A DNA stretch of 64,000 nt from Quadrisphaera sp. RL12-1S (GTDB lineage: Bacteria > Actinomycetota > Actinomycetes > Actinomycetales > Quadrisphaeraceae): assembly GCF_014270065.1 (NCBI RefSeq), contig NZ_JACNME010000003.1, positions 1-64,000 on the forward strand, given 5' to 3'. Shown here in pieces: positions 24,627-34,034 of the stretch (positions are counted from its first letter, which is position 1; every line of letters begins with the position of its first letter). The translations under genes were made by a program, and so were the position numbers. The notes under the pieces are model-generated. The model saw only the letters and a list, made by a program, of their open reading frames with translations, was not told where the DNA came from and made no database searches.

Positions 24627-25961
24627 TCAGACCCGGGCGGGCTCCTCGTCGCGCACGGCCTGCGCGCCCAGGGCCGCGAGCTTGTCCGCGAAGTGCTCGT
24701 AGCCGCGGTCGATGAGGTCGATGCCGTGCACGCGGGAGGTGCCGTCAGCGGCGAGGGCCGCGATGAGGTGGCTGAACCCGCCGCGCAGGTCCGGCACGGT
24801 GATGTCGGTCCCCTGCAGGCGCGTGGGGCCGGAGACCACGGCGGAGTGGCGGAAGTCCTGCGCGCCGAAGCGGCACGGGGTGGACCCCAGGCACTCGCGG
24901 TACACCTGGATGGTCGCGCCCATCCGCACGAGGGCGTCGGTGAAGCCGAGCCGGTTCTCGTAGACCGTCTCGTGCAGGATCGACAGGCCCTGCGCCTGGG
25001 TGAGGGCGACGACGAGCGGCTGCTGCCAGTCGGTCATGAAGCCGGGGTGCACGTCGGTCTCGAGCGCGATGGAGCGCAGCGGGCCGCCGGGGTGGGTGAA
25101 GCGGATGCCGGAGTCGTCGACGTCGAAGGCGCCGCCGATCTTCCGGAAGGTGTTGAGGAAGGTCATCATGTCGGGCTGGCGCGCGCCCTCCACGTAGACG
25201 TCACCGCCGGTGGCCAGCGCCGCGGAGGCCCAGCTGGCGGCCTCGATGCGGTCGGGCAGGGCGCGGTGCTCGTACCCGGTGAGGGAGTCGACGCCCTCGA
25301 TGCGGATGACGCGGTCGGTGTCGACGCTGATGATCGCGCCCATCTTCTGCAGCACCGCGATGAGGTCGAGCACCTCGGGCTCGACGGCGGCGTTGCGCAG
25401 CTCGGTGACGCCCTCGGCGCGCACGGCCGTCAGCAGCACCTGCTCCGTCGTCCCGACGCTGGGGTAGGGCAGGGCGATGCGCGTGCCGCGCAGGCGGCGC
25501 GGGGCGGACAGCGCGATGCCGGAGGGGCGCTTGTCCACCACGGCGCCGAACTGGCGCAGCACGTCGAGGTGGTAGTTGATGGGGCGGTCCCCGATGCGGC
25601 AGCCGCCGAGGTCGGGGATGAAGGCCTCGCCCAGGCGGTGCACCAGCGGGCCGCAGAAAAGCACCGGGATGCGGCTGGATCCGGCGTGGGCGTCGATGTC
25701 GGCCACGGCCGCCACCTCGACGTCGGCCGGGTCGAGGACGAGCTCGCCGTCCTCGGCGCCCTCGGAGACGCGCACGCCGTGCAGCTCCAGCAGGCCGCGG
25801 ACCACCGCGACGTCGCTGATGTCCGGCACGTTGCGCAGGCGGGAGGTGGTCTCGCCCAGCAGGGAGGCCACCATCGCCTTGGTCACGAAGTTCTTGGCGC
25901 CTCGCACGGCGACGCTGCCCTTCAGGGGCGCGCCACCGGTGACGGTCAGAGTGCTGCTCAT
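24627..25961 (-). CDS. murA: UDP-N-acetylglucosamine 1-carboxyvinyltransferase
   Basis: 444-residue first enzyme of peptidoglycan synthesis (enolpyruvyl transfer to UDP-GlcNAc, fosfomycin target). It has GAKNFVTKAMVAS (nucleotide loop), LGGCRIGDRPINYH containing the active-site Cys, DRIEAASWAS, and TVYENRLGFTDAL. ATG 25961 follows GAGGGG. It begins 179 bases downstream of leuD, from which it is separated by a terminator hairpin. Confidence 0.95.
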   Translation of the reverse strand: MSSTLTVTGGAPLKGSVAVRGAKNFVTKAMVASLLGETTSRLRNVPDISDVAVVRGLLELHGVRVSEGAEDGELVLDPADVEVAAVADIDAHAGSSRIPVLFCGPLVHRLGEAFIPDLGGCRIGDRPINYHLDVLRQFGAVVDKRPSGIALSAPRRLRGTRIALPYPSVGTTEQVLLTAVRAEGVTELRNAAVEPEVLDLIAVLQKMGAIISVDTDRVIRIEGVDSLTGYEHRALPDRIEAASWASAALATGGDVYVEGARQPDMMTFLNTFRKIGGAFDVDDSGIRFTHPGGPLRSIALETDVHPGFMTDWQQPLVVALTQAQGLSILHETVYENRLGFTDALVRMGATIQVYRECLGSTPCRFGAQDFRHSAVVSGPTRLQGTDITVPDLRGGFSHLIAALAADGTSRVHGIDLIDRGYEHFADKLAALGAQAVRDEEPARV

Positions 25962-26055
25962 GGGTCCCCTCGTGTTCGCCCCTCGAGCGCGCGGGACGCG
26001 CGGCCGGCCGCTGGGGCGTCCAACAAGTCTGCACCAGGTCTGCACCGGGGCAGAA

Positions 26056-26098
26056 CGGGCGGTGACCACCCGGTGCGTCACCAGGTGGTCACCGCCCG
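26056..26098 (-). terminator. Terminator hairpin of the leuCD operon
   Basis: A perfect 15-bp stem (CGGGCGGTGACCACC, 26056-26070, with 26084-26098) and a 13-base loop, 43-85 bases after the leuD stop on the minus strand. The remaining gap to murA (25962-26055) holds a direct repeat of GTCTGCACC around 26018-26046 and no gene. Confidence 0.7.
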
Positions 26099-26140
26099 CT
26101 CACGGGCCGACCGGGGTCGACGGCGTCGACCGGGGCGAGG

Positions 26141-26746
26141 TCAGGAGAGCACGGGCAGCGTGGCCGGCTTCCAGCTCGGGCGGGCCGCCTCGAAGGCGTC
26201 GATGTCGGCCTCGTGGCGCAGGGTGAGGCCGATGTCGTCCAGGCCCTCCATGAGGCGCCAGCGGGTGTAGTCGTCCACCTGGAAGGTGAAGACCGAGGTG
26301 CCGCAGGTGGCGGTCTTCTCGGCCAGGTCCACCGTGACCGTGGCGCCGGGGTCGTTGTCCAGCAGCTTCCACAGCTGCTCGACGTCCTCCTGCGTCATCT
26401 GCCCGGCCAGCAGCCCCTGCTTGCCGGAGTTGCCGCGGAAGATGTCGGCGAACCGGGAGCTGAGCACCACGCGGAAGCCGTAGTCCTTGAGGGCCCAGAC
26501 GGCGTGCTCGCGGGAGGAGCCGGTGCCGAAGTCGGGACCGGCGACCAGCACCGACCCGTTCCGGAAGGCGTCCTGGTTGAGCACGAAGGTCGGGTCGTTG
26601 CGCCACGCGGCGAACAGGCCGTCCTCGAAGCCGGTCTTGGTGACCCGCTTGAGGTAGACCGCCGGGATGATCTGGTCGGTGTCGACGTTGCTGCGGCGCA
26701 GCGGCACGCCGACGCCGGTGTGGGTGGTGAAGGGCTCCAGGGCCAT
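26141..26746 (-). CDS. leuD: 3-isopropylmalate dehydratase small subunit
   Basis: 201-residue swivelling domain of isopropylmalate isomerase. It begins [29 protein letters not shown], with [17 protein letters not shown] and [14 protein letters not shown]. The ATG follows GAGGAA; the gene starts 33 bases after leuC. It works as a heterodimer with LeuC in leucine synthesis. Confidence 0.97.
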   Translation of the reverse strand: MALEPFTTHTGVGVPLRRSNVDTDQIIPAVYLKRVTKTGFEDGLFAAWRNDPTFVLNQDAFRNGSVLVAGPDFGTGSSREHAVWALKDYGFRVVLSSRFADIFRGNSGKQGLLAGQMTQEDVEQLWKLLDNDPGATVTVDLAEKTATCGTSVFTFQVDDYTRWRLMEGLDDIGLTLRHEADIDAFEAARPSWKPATLPVLS

Positions 26747-26779
26747 GTCAGTTCCTCGGGCTCGTCAGCGGGGTGGCGC

Positions 26780-28207
26780 TCAGACCAGGGCCGGCTGGGC
26801 GGCCGGGGCGAGGTCGGCGGGGCTGGACAGGGTGCCGCGGACGGCGGTGGCGGCGGCCACGGGGACGGAGACGAGGTGCGTGCGCCCGCCCTTGCCCTGG
26901 CGGCCCTCGAAGTTGCGGTTGGACGTGCTGGCCGCGCGCTCGCCGACGGCGAGCTGGTCGGGGTTCATGCCCAGGCACATGGAGCAGCCCGCGCCGCGCC
27001 ACTCACCGCCGGCGTCGAGGAAGACCTGGTCCAGGCCCTCCTCCATGGCCTGCAGGCGCACCCGCACGGAGCCGGGCACCACCATGAGGCGCACGCCCTC
27101 GGCGACCTTGCGGCCCTTGAGCACGTCGGCGGCGACGCGCAGGTCCTCGATGCGGCCGTTGGTGCAGGAGCCGATGAAGACGGTGTCGACGGCGATCTCG
27201 CGCATCGGCGTGCCCGCGGCCAGGCCCATGTACTCCAGGGAGCGCTCGGCGGCGGCGCGCTGGCCCTCGTCGGTCATCTGCGCGGGGTCGGGGACCGAGC
27301 CGCTCAGCGGCACGCCCTGGCCGGGGTTGGTGCCCCAGGTGACGAACGGCTCCAGGTCGGCCGCGGAGATGACCACCTCGGCGTCGAAGACGGCGTCGTC
27401 GTCGGTGACCAGCTCGCGCCAGCTCTCCACCGCCGCGTCCCAGTCGGCGCCCTTCGGCGCGTGGGGCTTGTCCTGGATGTAGGCGAAGGTCTTCTCGTCC
27501 GGCGCGATCATGCCGGCGCGGGCGCCGGCCTCGATCGACATGTTGCAGATGGTCAGGCGCGACTCCATGGACAGCGCCCGGATGGCCTCGCCGCGGTACT
27601 CGAGCACGTAGCCCTGCCCGCCACCGGTGCCGATCTTGGCGATCACCGCGAGGATGATGTCCTTGCTGGTGGTGCCCTCGGGCAGCTCGCCGTCGACCGT
27701 GATGGCCATGGTCTTGAACGGGGCCAGCGGCAGCGTCTGGGTGGCGAGCACGTGCTCGACCTCGGAGGTGCCGATGCCGAAGGCCAGCGCGCCGAACGCG
27801 CCGTGCGTGGAGGTGTGGGAGTCGCCGCAGACGATGGTCATGCCCGGCTGGGTCAGGCCGGTCTGCGGGCCGACGACGTGGACGATGCCCTGGTCGACGT
27901 CGCCCAGGGAGTGGATGCGGACGCCGAACTCCTTCGCGTTGCGGCGCAGGGTGTCGACCTGGGTGCGGCTGACGAGGTCCGCGATCGGCTTGTCGATGTC
28001 CACCGTGGGGATGTTGTGGTCCTCGGTGGCGATCGTCAGGTCGGGGCGGCGCACGGGGCGGCCGGCCTCGCGCAGGCCGTCGAACGCCTGCGGGCTGGTG
28101 ACCTCGTGGATGAGGTGCAGGTCGATGTAGAGCAGGTCGGGCTCGCCCGCCGCTCCCTTGCGCACCACGTGCGCGTCCCAGACCTTCTCGGCCAGCGTGC
28201 GTCCCAC
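26780..28207 (-). CDS. leuC: 3-isopropylmalate dehydratase large subunit
   Basis: 475-residue [4Fe-4S] aconitase-family subunit. It has [20 protein letters not shown], the cluster cysteine in [11 protein letters not shown] and the pair [11 protein letters not shown], with [15 protein letters not shown] 28207 is chosen over ATG 28222 because GGGAGG lies 5 bases upstream and homologues begin (M)[12 protein letters not shown]. Divergent from the IclR regulator, with an operator-like inverted repeat between them. Confidence 0.97.
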   Translation of the reverse strand: MGRTLAEKVWDAHVVRKGAAGEPDLLYIDLHLIHEVTSPQAFDGLREAGRPVRRPDLTIATEDHNIPTVDIDKPIADLVSRTQVDTLRRNAKEFGVRIHSLGDVDQGIVHVVGPQTGLTQPGMTIVCGDSHTSTHGAFGALAFGIGTSEVEHVLATQTLPLAPFKTMAITVDGELPEGTTSKDIILAVIAKIGTGGGQGYVLEYRGEAIRALSMESRLTICNMSIEAGARAGMIAPDEKTFAYIQDKPHAPKGADWDAAVESWRELVTDDDAVFDAEVVISAADLEPFVTWGTNPGQGVPLSGSVPDPAQMTDEGQRAAAERSLEYMGLAAGTPMREIAVDTVFIGSCTNGRIEDLRVAADVLKGRKVAEGVRLMVVPGSVRVRLQAMEEGLDQVFLDAGGEWRGAGCSMCLGMNPDQLAVGERAASTSNRNFEGRQGKGGRTHLVSVPVAAATAVRGTLSSPADLAPAAQPALV

Positions 28208-28263
28208 TGCGTCCTCCCACATCCGGTGCTGCCCGTCACGGCGTGTCGCCAGCTGGCTTGCGC

Positions 28264-28278
28264 TCTCAGCATTTGAGA
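28264..28278. promoter_or_regulatory. Candidate IclR-type operator between leuC and its regulator
   Basis: TCTCA-N5-TGAGA inverted repeat in the 86-base divergent gap, beside GATACT on the minus strand (a plausible leuC -10). In Streptomyces and Corynebacterium the equivalent divergent IclR proteins (NdgR/LtbR) bind this intergenic region and control leuCD. Confidence 0.45.
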
Positions 28279-28293
28279 CGGGAGTATCGAGCC

Positions 28294-29013
28294 GTGGACA
28301 AGTCTAGCGGAGTCGGCGTCCTGGACAAGGCCGTCGGCGTGCTCACCGCGCTCGAGGCCGGCCCGCTGTCCCTCGCGCAGCTCGTCAGCGCCACGCAGCT
28401 GTCCCGGCCGACCGCCCACCGCCTCGCCGTCGCCCTCGAGCACCACCGCCTCGTGGCGCGGGACCTCCAGGGCCGCTTCGTGCTGGGCGCGCGCCTCGGC
28501 GAGCTCGCCGCGGCCGCCGGGGAGGACCGCCTGCTGGCCAGCGCGGGCCCGGTGCTCGTGGCCCTGCGCGACTCCGCGCACGAGAGCGCGCAGCTCTACC
28601 GGCGCCAGGGCGACGTGCGGGTGTGCGTCGCCGCCGTCGACAGGCCCGGACCGGGCCTGCGCGACTCCGTGCCCGTGGGCGCGTCCCTGTCCATGCACGC
28701 GGGATCGGCCGCGCAGGTGCTGCTCGCCTGGGAGGACCCGGAGCGCCTGCACCGCGGCCTGTCCGGCGCGGCCTTCACGGCCGCCGGGCTCGCGGCGGTG
28801 CGGCGGCGGGGCTGGGCCAGCTCCGCCGCCGAGCGCGAGGACGGCGTGGCGTCCGTCTCGGCGCCGGTGCGCTCCCCCGCCGGGCGGGTGGTGGCCGCGG
28901 TGTCGGTCTCCGGGCCGCTACAGCGCCTGGGTCGCCAGCCGGGCCGCCTGCACGCCGAGGCCGTGCTCGCGGCGGCCTCCCGCCTCTCGGACGCCCTGGC
29001 CCGCTCCGCCTGA
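28294..29013 (+). CDS. IclR-family regulator (NdgR/LtbR-like)
   Basis: 239-residue transcription factor. The N-terminal winged helix ([38 protein letters not shown]) is followed by an IclR effector-binding domain with [17 protein letters not shown] and [21 protein letters not shown]. It is divergent from leuC exactly as ndgR/ltbR are, so control of leuCD and probably other amino-acid genes is inferred. GTG 28294 gives the usual short N-terminus [13 protein letters not shown]. Confidence 0.93.
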   Translation: MDKSSGVGVLDKAVGVLTALEAGPLSLAQLVSATQLSRPTAHRLAVALEHHRLVARDLQGRFVLGARLGELAAAAGEDRLLASAGPVLVALRDSAHESAQLYRRQGDVRVCVAAVDRPGPGLRDSVPVGASLSMHAGSAAQVLLAWEDPERLHRGLSGAAFTAAGLAAVRRRGWASSAAEREDGVASVSAPVRSPAGRVVAAVSVSGPLQRLGRQPGRLHAEAVLAAASRLSDALARSA

Positions 29014-29024
29014 CCGCGCCTCGC

Positions 29025-29050
29025 GCCGCAGCCGAAAGCCCGGCTGCGGC
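29025..29050 (+). terminator. Terminator hairpin after the IclR gene
   Basis: Perfect 10-bp stem (GCCGCAGCCG with CGGCTGCGGC) around AAAGCC, 11 bases after the stop codon. Confidence 0.65.
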
Positions 29051-29069
29051 AGGCGTGAACACGAAAGAA

Positions 29070-29101
29070 GAGGCCCGGTGCGCATCTGCGCACCGGGCCT
29101 C
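29070..29101 (-). terminator. Intrinsic terminator of the tRNA-Gln/tRNA-Glu operon
   Basis: Perfect 15-bp stem (GAGGCCCGGTGCGCA with its complement) around two bases TC, followed on the minus strand by the T-rich run CTTCTTTCGTGTT. It begins 6 bases beyond the tRNA-Glu 3' end and is the most canonical rho-independent terminator in the window. Confidence 0.85.
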
Positions 29102-29106
29102 AGGTG

Positions 29107-29179
29107 TAGCCCCGACGGGATTCGAACCCGCGCTACCGCCTTGAGAGGGCGGCGTGCTAGGCCACTACACAACGGGGCC
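29107..29179 (-). tRNA. tRNA-Glu (anticodon CTC)
   Basis: 73-base cloverleaf on the minus strand: acceptor GGCCCCG with CGGGGCT (terminal G-U), anticodon stem CCGCC/GGCGG with loop CTCTCAA (anticodon CTC), T arm with TTCGAAT, discriminator A. No CCA is encoded. It lies one base after tRNA-Gln, so both are cut from one transcript. It reads GAG codons and is a substrate of the gltX product encoded just upstream. Confidence 0.96.
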
Positions 29180-29180
29180 G

Positions 29181-29252
29181 CTGGGGTACCAGGACTCGAA
29201 CCTAGACTAAGGGAATCAGAATCCCTTGTGCTGCCAATTACACCATACCCCA
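29181..29252 (-). tRNA. tRNA-Gln (anticodon CTG)
   Basis: 72-base cloverleaf: acceptor TGGGGTA with TACCCCA, anticodon stem GGGAT/ATCCC-type with loop TTCTGAT (anticodon CTG), T arm GTTCGAGTC, discriminator G, no encoded CCA. Its 5' end is only 5 bases after the CPBP stop codon. No glutaminyl-tRNA synthetase is in the window but gatCAB is, so it is probably first charged with Glu by GltX and then amidated. Confidence 0.95.
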
Positions 29253-29257
29253 CCCGG

Positions 29258-30289
29258 TCACCTGGGGTTCTCACCCTCGGTGACCGAAGCACTGGCACTG
29301 CCTCGAAGTCCGGCCTGCAGACCGTCCCGCGTGACCGCGCCGAGGGAAGACTCTACCCGAGGTGGGACCGAGAGCCGAACCAGCCCCCTCCGACGGGCGA
29401 GCCACGCCGTCCCGAGCACGACCAGCACGAAGCCCAGGACGTCCAGGAGCACCAGCTGGGGAGACGCCGACGTGCTCGCCAACGACTCCCCCAGCCCGCC
29501 GGCGAGCACCGTCGGCACGAACACGACGACGTTGTTGACGGCGTGGAAGGCGATGCCCGCCTCGAGCCCACCCGTGCGCCACGCGAGGTACGACGCGGTG
29601 AGGCCGAAGAGGAACCTGTCGGCGTAGAGCCACGGGTCCTGGTCGCCGTGGGCGAAGGCGAACGCCGCCGCGGACACCAGCGCCGCCACCACCGCCCCCA
29701 CCACGGGCCGGCGGAACCACGAGCCGACGGCCTGGCTCATCCACCCGCGGAAGAGGTGCTCCTCCCCCGCCGCCTGCAGCGGCGTGGTGAGGAGGACGAC
29801 GACGACGAGCACGGCCGTCGAGGCGGCGCTGCGCTGGTCGCCCGAGCCGAACGGCTGCTCGCCGGCGGCCAGCGCCAGCATCCCCAGCCCGAGCACGCTG
29901 GTGCCCACCACCGCGGCGGGCACCAGCGCGGACAGCAGCAGCCACCTCCAGCGCGTGCGGCCGACCACGGAGGCCTGCCAGCGCGGCGCGATGCCGTGCC
30001 CGACGCGCACGGCCGCCCAGCTGAGCGGGATGAGCGCCGCCAGGACGAGGTTGTTGGCGAGGAAGGCCACCGGGCTGGAGAGCAGCTCGGACTCAGTGGG
30101 CGGACGCCCCAGCACCGCGCTGGCGACGGTCGCGGCCGCGAGCCCCAGCCCGACGAGCACCACGAGGCCGCCCAGCACCACGGCGGCCCCCACCAGGGGG
30201 CGCCACCAGCGGTGCCGGGGCCCGCGCAGCAGCTGCGGGTAGGGGCGCGGGCCCCAGCGCACCTGCTCGTCGCGCTCGTCGGGGGTCAC
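29258..30289 (-). CDS. CPBP-family intramembrane metalloprotease
   Basis: 343-residue multi-pass membrane protein of the CPBP (CAAX protease / bacteriocin-processing) family. It has the glutamate motif [21 protein letters not shown] and the third-motif HAVNN ([13 protein letters not shown]). The N-terminus is Pro/Arg-rich and cytoplasmic, followed by about eight hydrophobic segments. The role is unknown; possibilities include peptide processing or membrane stress. It overlaps gltX by GTGA and ends 5 bases before tRNA-Gln, so it is trapped inside the gltX-tRNA operon. Confidence 0.88.
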   Translation of the reverse strand: MTPDERDEQVRWGPRPYPQLLRGPRHRWWRPLVGAAVVLGGLVVLVGLGLAAATVASAVLGRPPTESELLSSPVAFLANNLVLAALIPLSWAAVRVGHGIAPRWQASVVGRTRWRWLLLSALVPAAVVGTSVLGLGMLALAAGEQPFGSGDQRSAASTAVLVVVVLLTTPLQAAGEEHLFRGWMSQAVGSWFRRPVVGAVVAALVSAAAFAFAHGDQDPWLYADRFLFGLTASYLAWRTGGLEAGIAFHAVNNVVVFVPTVLAGGLGESLASTSASPQLVLLDVLGFVLVVLGTAWLARRRGLVRLSVPPRVESSLGAVTRDGLQAGLRGSASASVTEGENPR

Positions 30290-31803
30290 CCCAGGGAGGC
30301 CCTCAGCGCGCGCAGGCGCTCCAGGGAGCTCCCACGGCCCAGCAGCTCCATCGACTCGAACAGCGGCGGCGAGACGCGCCGGCCGGTGACGGCCACGCGC
30401 AGCGGCCCGAAGGCGAACTTGGGCTTGACGCCCAGCCCGTCCACGAGCGCCTCGCGCAGCGCGGCCTCCAGCGCGACGGCCGTCCAGGCGTCGTCGTCGA
30501 GCCGCTCCAGGGCCGCGGTGCTCGCGTCGAGCACGTCGGCGGCCTCGGGCCGCAGCGACGCCCGGGCGTCCTCCTCGACCACGAGCGCGTCGTCGTCGAC
30601 GAAGAGGAAGCCGAGCATCGGCGCGGCCTCGCCGAGCAGCACCATGCGCTCCTGCACCAGCGGAGCGGCCGCCGTCAGCACCTCGAGCTGGCGCTGCGAC
30701 GGCTCGGCCGGGAGCACGCCGTCGGACTGCAGCCGGGCGAGCACCCGGTCGCGGAAGTCGTCGGCGGGCAGCAGCCGCATGTGGGCCGCGTTGATGGCCT
30801 CGGCCTTCTTGAGGTCGAACCGCGACGGGCTCGCGACGACGTCGGCGATGTCGAACGCCCCGACCATCTCGGCGGGCGTGAAGACGTCGCGGTCGGGCCC
30901 GATCGACCAGCCCAGCAGCGCGAGGTAGTTGAGCAGCCCCTCGGGAAGGAACCCGCGGTCGCGGTGGACGAAGAGGTTGGACTCCGGGTCCCGCTTGGAC
31001 AGCTTGCGGTTGCCCTCCCCCATGACGTACGGCAGGTGCCCGTACAGGGGCGTGACGTGCGCCGTCCCGATGGCCTTGAGCGCGTCGAAGAGCGCCAGCT
31101 GCCGGGGCGTGGAGGAGAGCAGGTCCTCACCGCGCAGCACGTGGGTGATGCCCATGAGCGCGTCGTCGACGGGGTTGACCAGCGTGTACAGCGGCGTGCC
31201 GTCGGCGCGGGCCACCACGTAGTCGGGCACCGATCCGGCGGGGAAGCGCACCTCGCCGCGCACGAGGTCGTGGAAGGAGTGGTCTCCGTCGGGCATCCGC
31301 AGGCGCCACACGTGCTGGCGACCGGCCGCCCGGAACTGCTCCTTCTCGGCCTCGGTGGTGTCGCGGTCGGCGTTGTCGTAGCCGCGCTGGGGGTCCTCCC
31401 CCGCGGCCCGGCGGCGCTCGGCGGCCTCCTCCGGGGTGGAGAACGACTCGTAGACGTACCCGCCCTCGACGAGCTTGGCGAGGACGTCGGCGTAGAGCGC
31501 GCTGCGCTGGGACTGCCGGTACGGCTCGTGCGGGCCGCCGACCTCCACGCCCTCGTCCCAGTCCAGGCCCAGCCAGCGCAGCGCCTCCACCATCTGGTGG
31601 TAGCTCTCCTCGCTGTGGCGGGCGAGGTCGGTGTCCTCGATGCGCAGGACGAACGTGCCGCCGGTGTGCCGGGCGTAGGCCCAGTTGAACAGGGCCGTGC
31701 GCAGGAAGCCCACGTGGGGCACGCCGGTCGGGGACGGCGCGATGCGCACCCTGACCGGGCCCGCGCCCGCCGTCGTCGTCGGGGTCGTGGGGGTCTCGCT
31801 CAT
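30286..31803 (-). CDS. gltX: Glutamyl-tRNA synthetase
   Basis: 505-residue class I synthetase. It has the HIGH-type motif [25 protein letters not shown] and the KMSKS-type motif RKLSKRDPE, with a helical anticodon-binding C-terminus. With gatCAB in the same window and no glnS seen, it is probably non-discriminating and charges both tRNAs encoded downstream. ATG 31803 overlaps the FAH stop as ATGA. Confidence 0.96.
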   Translation of the reverse strand: MSETPTTPTTTAGAGPVRVRIAPSPTGVPHVGFLRTALFNWAYARHTGGTFVLRIEDTDLARHSEESYHQMVEALRWLGLDWDEGVEVGGPHEPYRQSQRSALYADVLAKLVEGGYVYESFSTPEEAAERRRAAGEDPQRGYDNADRDTTEAEKEQFRAAGRQHVWRLRMPDGDHSFHDLVRGEVRFPAGSVPDYVVARADGTPLYTLVNPVDDALMGITHVLRGEDLLSSTPRQLALFDALKAIGTAHVTPLYGHLPYVMGEGNRKLSKRDPESNLFVHRDRGFLPEGLLNYLALLGWSIGPDRDVFTPAEMVGAFDIADVVASPSRFDLKKAEAINAAHMRLLPADDFRDRVLARLQSDGVLPAEPSQRQLEVLTAAAPLVQERMVLLGEAAPMLGFLFVDDDALVVEEDARASLRPEAADVLDASTAALERLDDDAWTAVALEAALREALVDGLGVKPKFAFGPLRVAVTGRRVSPPLFESMELLGRGSSLERLRALRASLG

Positions 31804-32585
31804 CGCCGCACCACCGGGTTGCTGAGGGTGCCGATGCCCTCGACCTCGACCTCGACCCGCTGGCCCTCGCGCAGCTGCCCGACGCCGGCGGGGGTGCCGG
31901 TGAGGATGACGTCGCCGGGCAGCAGCGTGAAGGCGCGGCTGGCGGTGGCGACGAGCTCGGCGACGCCGAAGACCATGTCCCCGGTGGTGCCGTCCTGCAC
32001 GGTCCTCCCGTCGAGGCGGGTGGTCAGGCGCAGGTCCTCGACGTCCTCGAGGGTGAGGTCCGGGACGATGTACGGGCCGAGCGGCTTGGAGGAGTCGAAG
32101 CCCTTGGCGCGTGCCCACTGCCCGTCGCCCTTCTGCCAGTCGCGCGCGGTGACGTCGTTGGCGACGGTGTAGCCGAAGACCACCTCGGCCACCCGGTCCT
32201 CGGGGACGTCCTTGCAGACGCGCCCGATGACGACGGCGAGCTCGCCCTCGTAGTCCACGCGCTCCGAGCCCTCCGGCATGACGATCGGGTCTCCGGGGCC
32301 GATGACGGCGGTGTTGGGCACGAGGAACATCAGGGGCTTCTCGGGCAGCTCGTTGCCCATCTCGCGGGCGTGGTCGGCGTAGTTGCGGCCGATGCCCACG
32401 ACCTTGCTGCGCGGGATGACCGGCGCGAGCAGGCGGGCGTCGGCCAGCGGCACGCGCTCGCCGGTCGGCTGCAGCGGGGCGTAGAGCGGGTCGCCGACGA
32501 CGACGTGGATCACCTCCTCACCGGCCTCCCCCTCGACGAGGCCGAACCTCGGGTCGTCTCCGGTGGTGAACCTGGTGATGCGCAC
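31800..32585 (-). CDS. Fumarylacetoacetate hydrolase-family protein
   Basis: 261-residue FAH-fold enzyme. Metal-binding residues are in [12 protein letters not shown], with [28 protein letters not shown] and [11 protein letters not shown]. Such proteins act on 2-keto acids (decarboxylases, hydratases or acylpyruvases) and are conserved upstream of gltX in Actinobacteria; the substrate is unknown. GTG 32585 has TAGGCT (32592-32597) 6 bases upstream, the promoter for FAH-gltX-CPBP-tRNA-Gln-tRNA-Glu. Confidence 0.93.
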   Translation of the reverse strand: MRITRFTTGDDPRFGLVEGEAGEEVIHVVVGDPLYAPLQPTGERVPLADARLLAPVIPRSKVVGIGRNYADHAREMGNELPEKPLMFLVPNTAVIGPGDPIVMPEGSERVDYEGELAVVIGRVCKDVPEDRVAEVVFGYTVANDVTARDWQKGDGQWARAKGFDSSKPLGPYIVPDLTLEDVEDLRLTTRLDGRTVQDGTTGDMVFGVAELVATASRAFTLLPGDVILTGTPAGVGQLREGQRVEVEVEGIGTLSNPVVRR

Positions 32586-32669
32586 CCGTCAAGCCTAGAT
32601 CGGACGCGAGTCCGCGCTCCCTCCCCCCGGGCGTGATCACAGGCGTTGGGCATCCGTCGCTCCCTCGGC

Positions 32670-32779
32670 GGGCTCCGGGCTGGGCAGGCTGAGTTCCGGT
32701 GGGCAGGTTGAGTTCCGCTTCCGGGCCTGGAAGCGGAACTCAGCCTGCCCACCGGACGTGAACCTGCCCGGCTCAGCGC
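32670..32779. repeat. Two-unit hairpin element, left copy (flanks DUF559 gene)
   Basis: About 110 bases built as unit, unit', short loop, reverse unit', reverse unit. GGGCAGGCTGAGTTCCG and GGGCAGGTTGAGTTCCG run forward; GGAACTCAGCCTGCCC and GTGAACCTGCCC run back. The inner stem is centred on GGGCCT near 32723-32728. A second copy at 33897-34005 is about 95% identical and in the same orientation. The stop codon of the DUF559 gene lies in the element's edge. The rest of the 32586-32772 gap holds the FAH promoter. Confidence 0.9.
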
Positions 32780-33876
32780 GGCGAACGGGCTGGGGCCCGC
32801 AGCCACAGCCTGGGGGCGCCCCCGCGCCGACCCGGCACGTCGACGACGACCGGCAGCTCCGCGCCCGCCAGCTGCGCCCTCCGGACCGCGGCCACCTCGA
32901 GCACCTCGCGCCGGCACGCCTCCGGCTCACTGGTCAGGCGCCGGTGGGAGAAGCGGACGGTCTGGATGCCGACGCCGGCCACGCGCGCGTCGCGGGTGAT
33001 GTCCCGCTCCCGCTGCCACGGCGAGTCGTGGTAGGCGCGGCCGTCGAGCTCGATGGCGAGCGCTGCTGTCTCGTCGTAGCAGTCGAGGACGGACAGCTGG
33101 CCAGCAGCGAGCACCTCCACCTGGCGGTGCAGGTGCTCGAAGGCGGGTCCGGTGAAGACGTGGTCGTAGCCCCACAGCTCCAGCTCGCTGCGGCAGCCGG
33201 CCACGATCTTCCCCACGAGCTGGCGCAGCTCGCCGGCCCCCGCCACCTGCCGGCGCGCGGTGAGCTCGTCCTCCAGGTCAGCGGCCGTCAGCAGCTGCTT
33301 CCTCACGCCGACCAGCGCCGGTGCCCGCTGGTCGCTGCCGCTCAGCAGCGGCCAGCTCTCCACGACCGCGCGCTGGGCGGAGACCACCTCGAGACCCTCG
33401 CGCACCACGCGGCCGGGCTCGGCCCGGCTGCGGTGGAGCTCCAGCCGCCAGGCGCCTGTTGCGGGGACCGTGCGGCGTCGCGGGTGCGGGACGGTGACGT
33501 GGACCGCAGCCGATGCCACGTCCTCGGGCACGGGCAGCCCGTGCAGCTCGAGCGCGCTGGTGTGGGACAGGGCGCTCGGCGCCCCGGCGAAGATCAGCGC
33601 CGACCGGGCACGGTCTCGTGGCGCGTCCACCCGCTCTGGGAGGGCGAGGACGCCCGGCAGGACCCTGACCACAGCTCCGGACGCCACCGCTCGAGCGACG
33701 GCGCCGGTGCTGCACGCCGCCGCCAGCTGCGCCCACGGTGCTGTGCCGCCGAGGCGCTCGAGCACAGCGGGGACGCGAGATGCGGGCGGCACCGCGCCAG
33801 CGTCTCCGCTGACGTGCTGACCCGGTGATGTCGGCGGGCCACCTGTGGACGACGACGCCACCCGAAGGCGCCACAC
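32773..33876 (-). CDS. DUF559-domain (Vsr-like endonuclease fold) protein with winged-helix N-terminus
   Basis: 367 codons from GTG 33876; GTG 33792 (VPPASRVPAVLERLGG) is an equally likely start, because homologues begin at that helix. The N-terminal third (VLERLGGTAPWAQLAAACSTGAV, VVRVLPGVLALP) resembles the winged helix of AbiEi-type regulators. The C-terminal part (ALAIELDGRAYHDSPWQRERDITRDARVAGVG, IQTVRFSHRRLTSEP) is the DUF559 fold, related to very-short-patch endonucleases, with the acidic E-L-D-G motif. Whether it cuts DNA is unknown. It stands alone between two near-identical repeat elements. Confidence 0.82.
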   Translation of the reverse strand: MWRLRVASSSTGGPPTSPGQHVSGDAGAVPPASRVPAVLERLGGTAPWAQLAAACSTGAVARAVASGAVVRVLPGVLALPERVDAPRDRARSALIFAGAPSALSHTSALELHGLPVPEDVASAAVHVTVPHPRRRTVPATGAWRLELHRSRAEPGRVVREGLEVVSAQRAVVESWPLLSGSDQRAPALVGVRKQLLTAADLEDELTARRQVAGAGELRQLVGKIVAGCRSELELWGYDHVFTGPAFEHLHRQVEVLAAGQLSVLDCYDETAALAIELDGRAYHDSPWQRERDITRDARVAGVGIQTVRFSHRRLTSEPEACRREVLEVAAVRRAQLAGAELPVVVDVPGRRGGAPRLWLRAPARSPR

Positions 33877-33896
33877 CGGAGCTGTGGGCGGCTGAC

Positions 33897-34005
33897 GGGC
33901 TCCGGGCTGGGCAGGCTGAGTTCCGGTGGGCAGGCTGAGTACCGGTTCCGGGCCTGGAAGCGGAACTCAGCCTGCCCACCGGACGTGAGCCTGCCCAGTC
34001 AGCGC
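33897..34005. repeat. Two-unit hairpin element, right copy (flanks DUF559 gene)
   Basis: Second copy of the 32670-32779 element, same orientation. It differs at about five positions and one single-base indel. It begins 20 bases upstream of the DUF559 GTG and ends about 30 bases after the rnhA stop. Copy spacing is 1,227 bases. Confidence 0.9.
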
Positions 34006-34034
34006 CGGCTCGAGGTCCGGGGTCAGCAACCGGG

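Noticed and set aside
26015-26047. Direct repeat of GTCTGCACC upstream of murA
   Set aside because: Only two short copies; no matching site at another gene.
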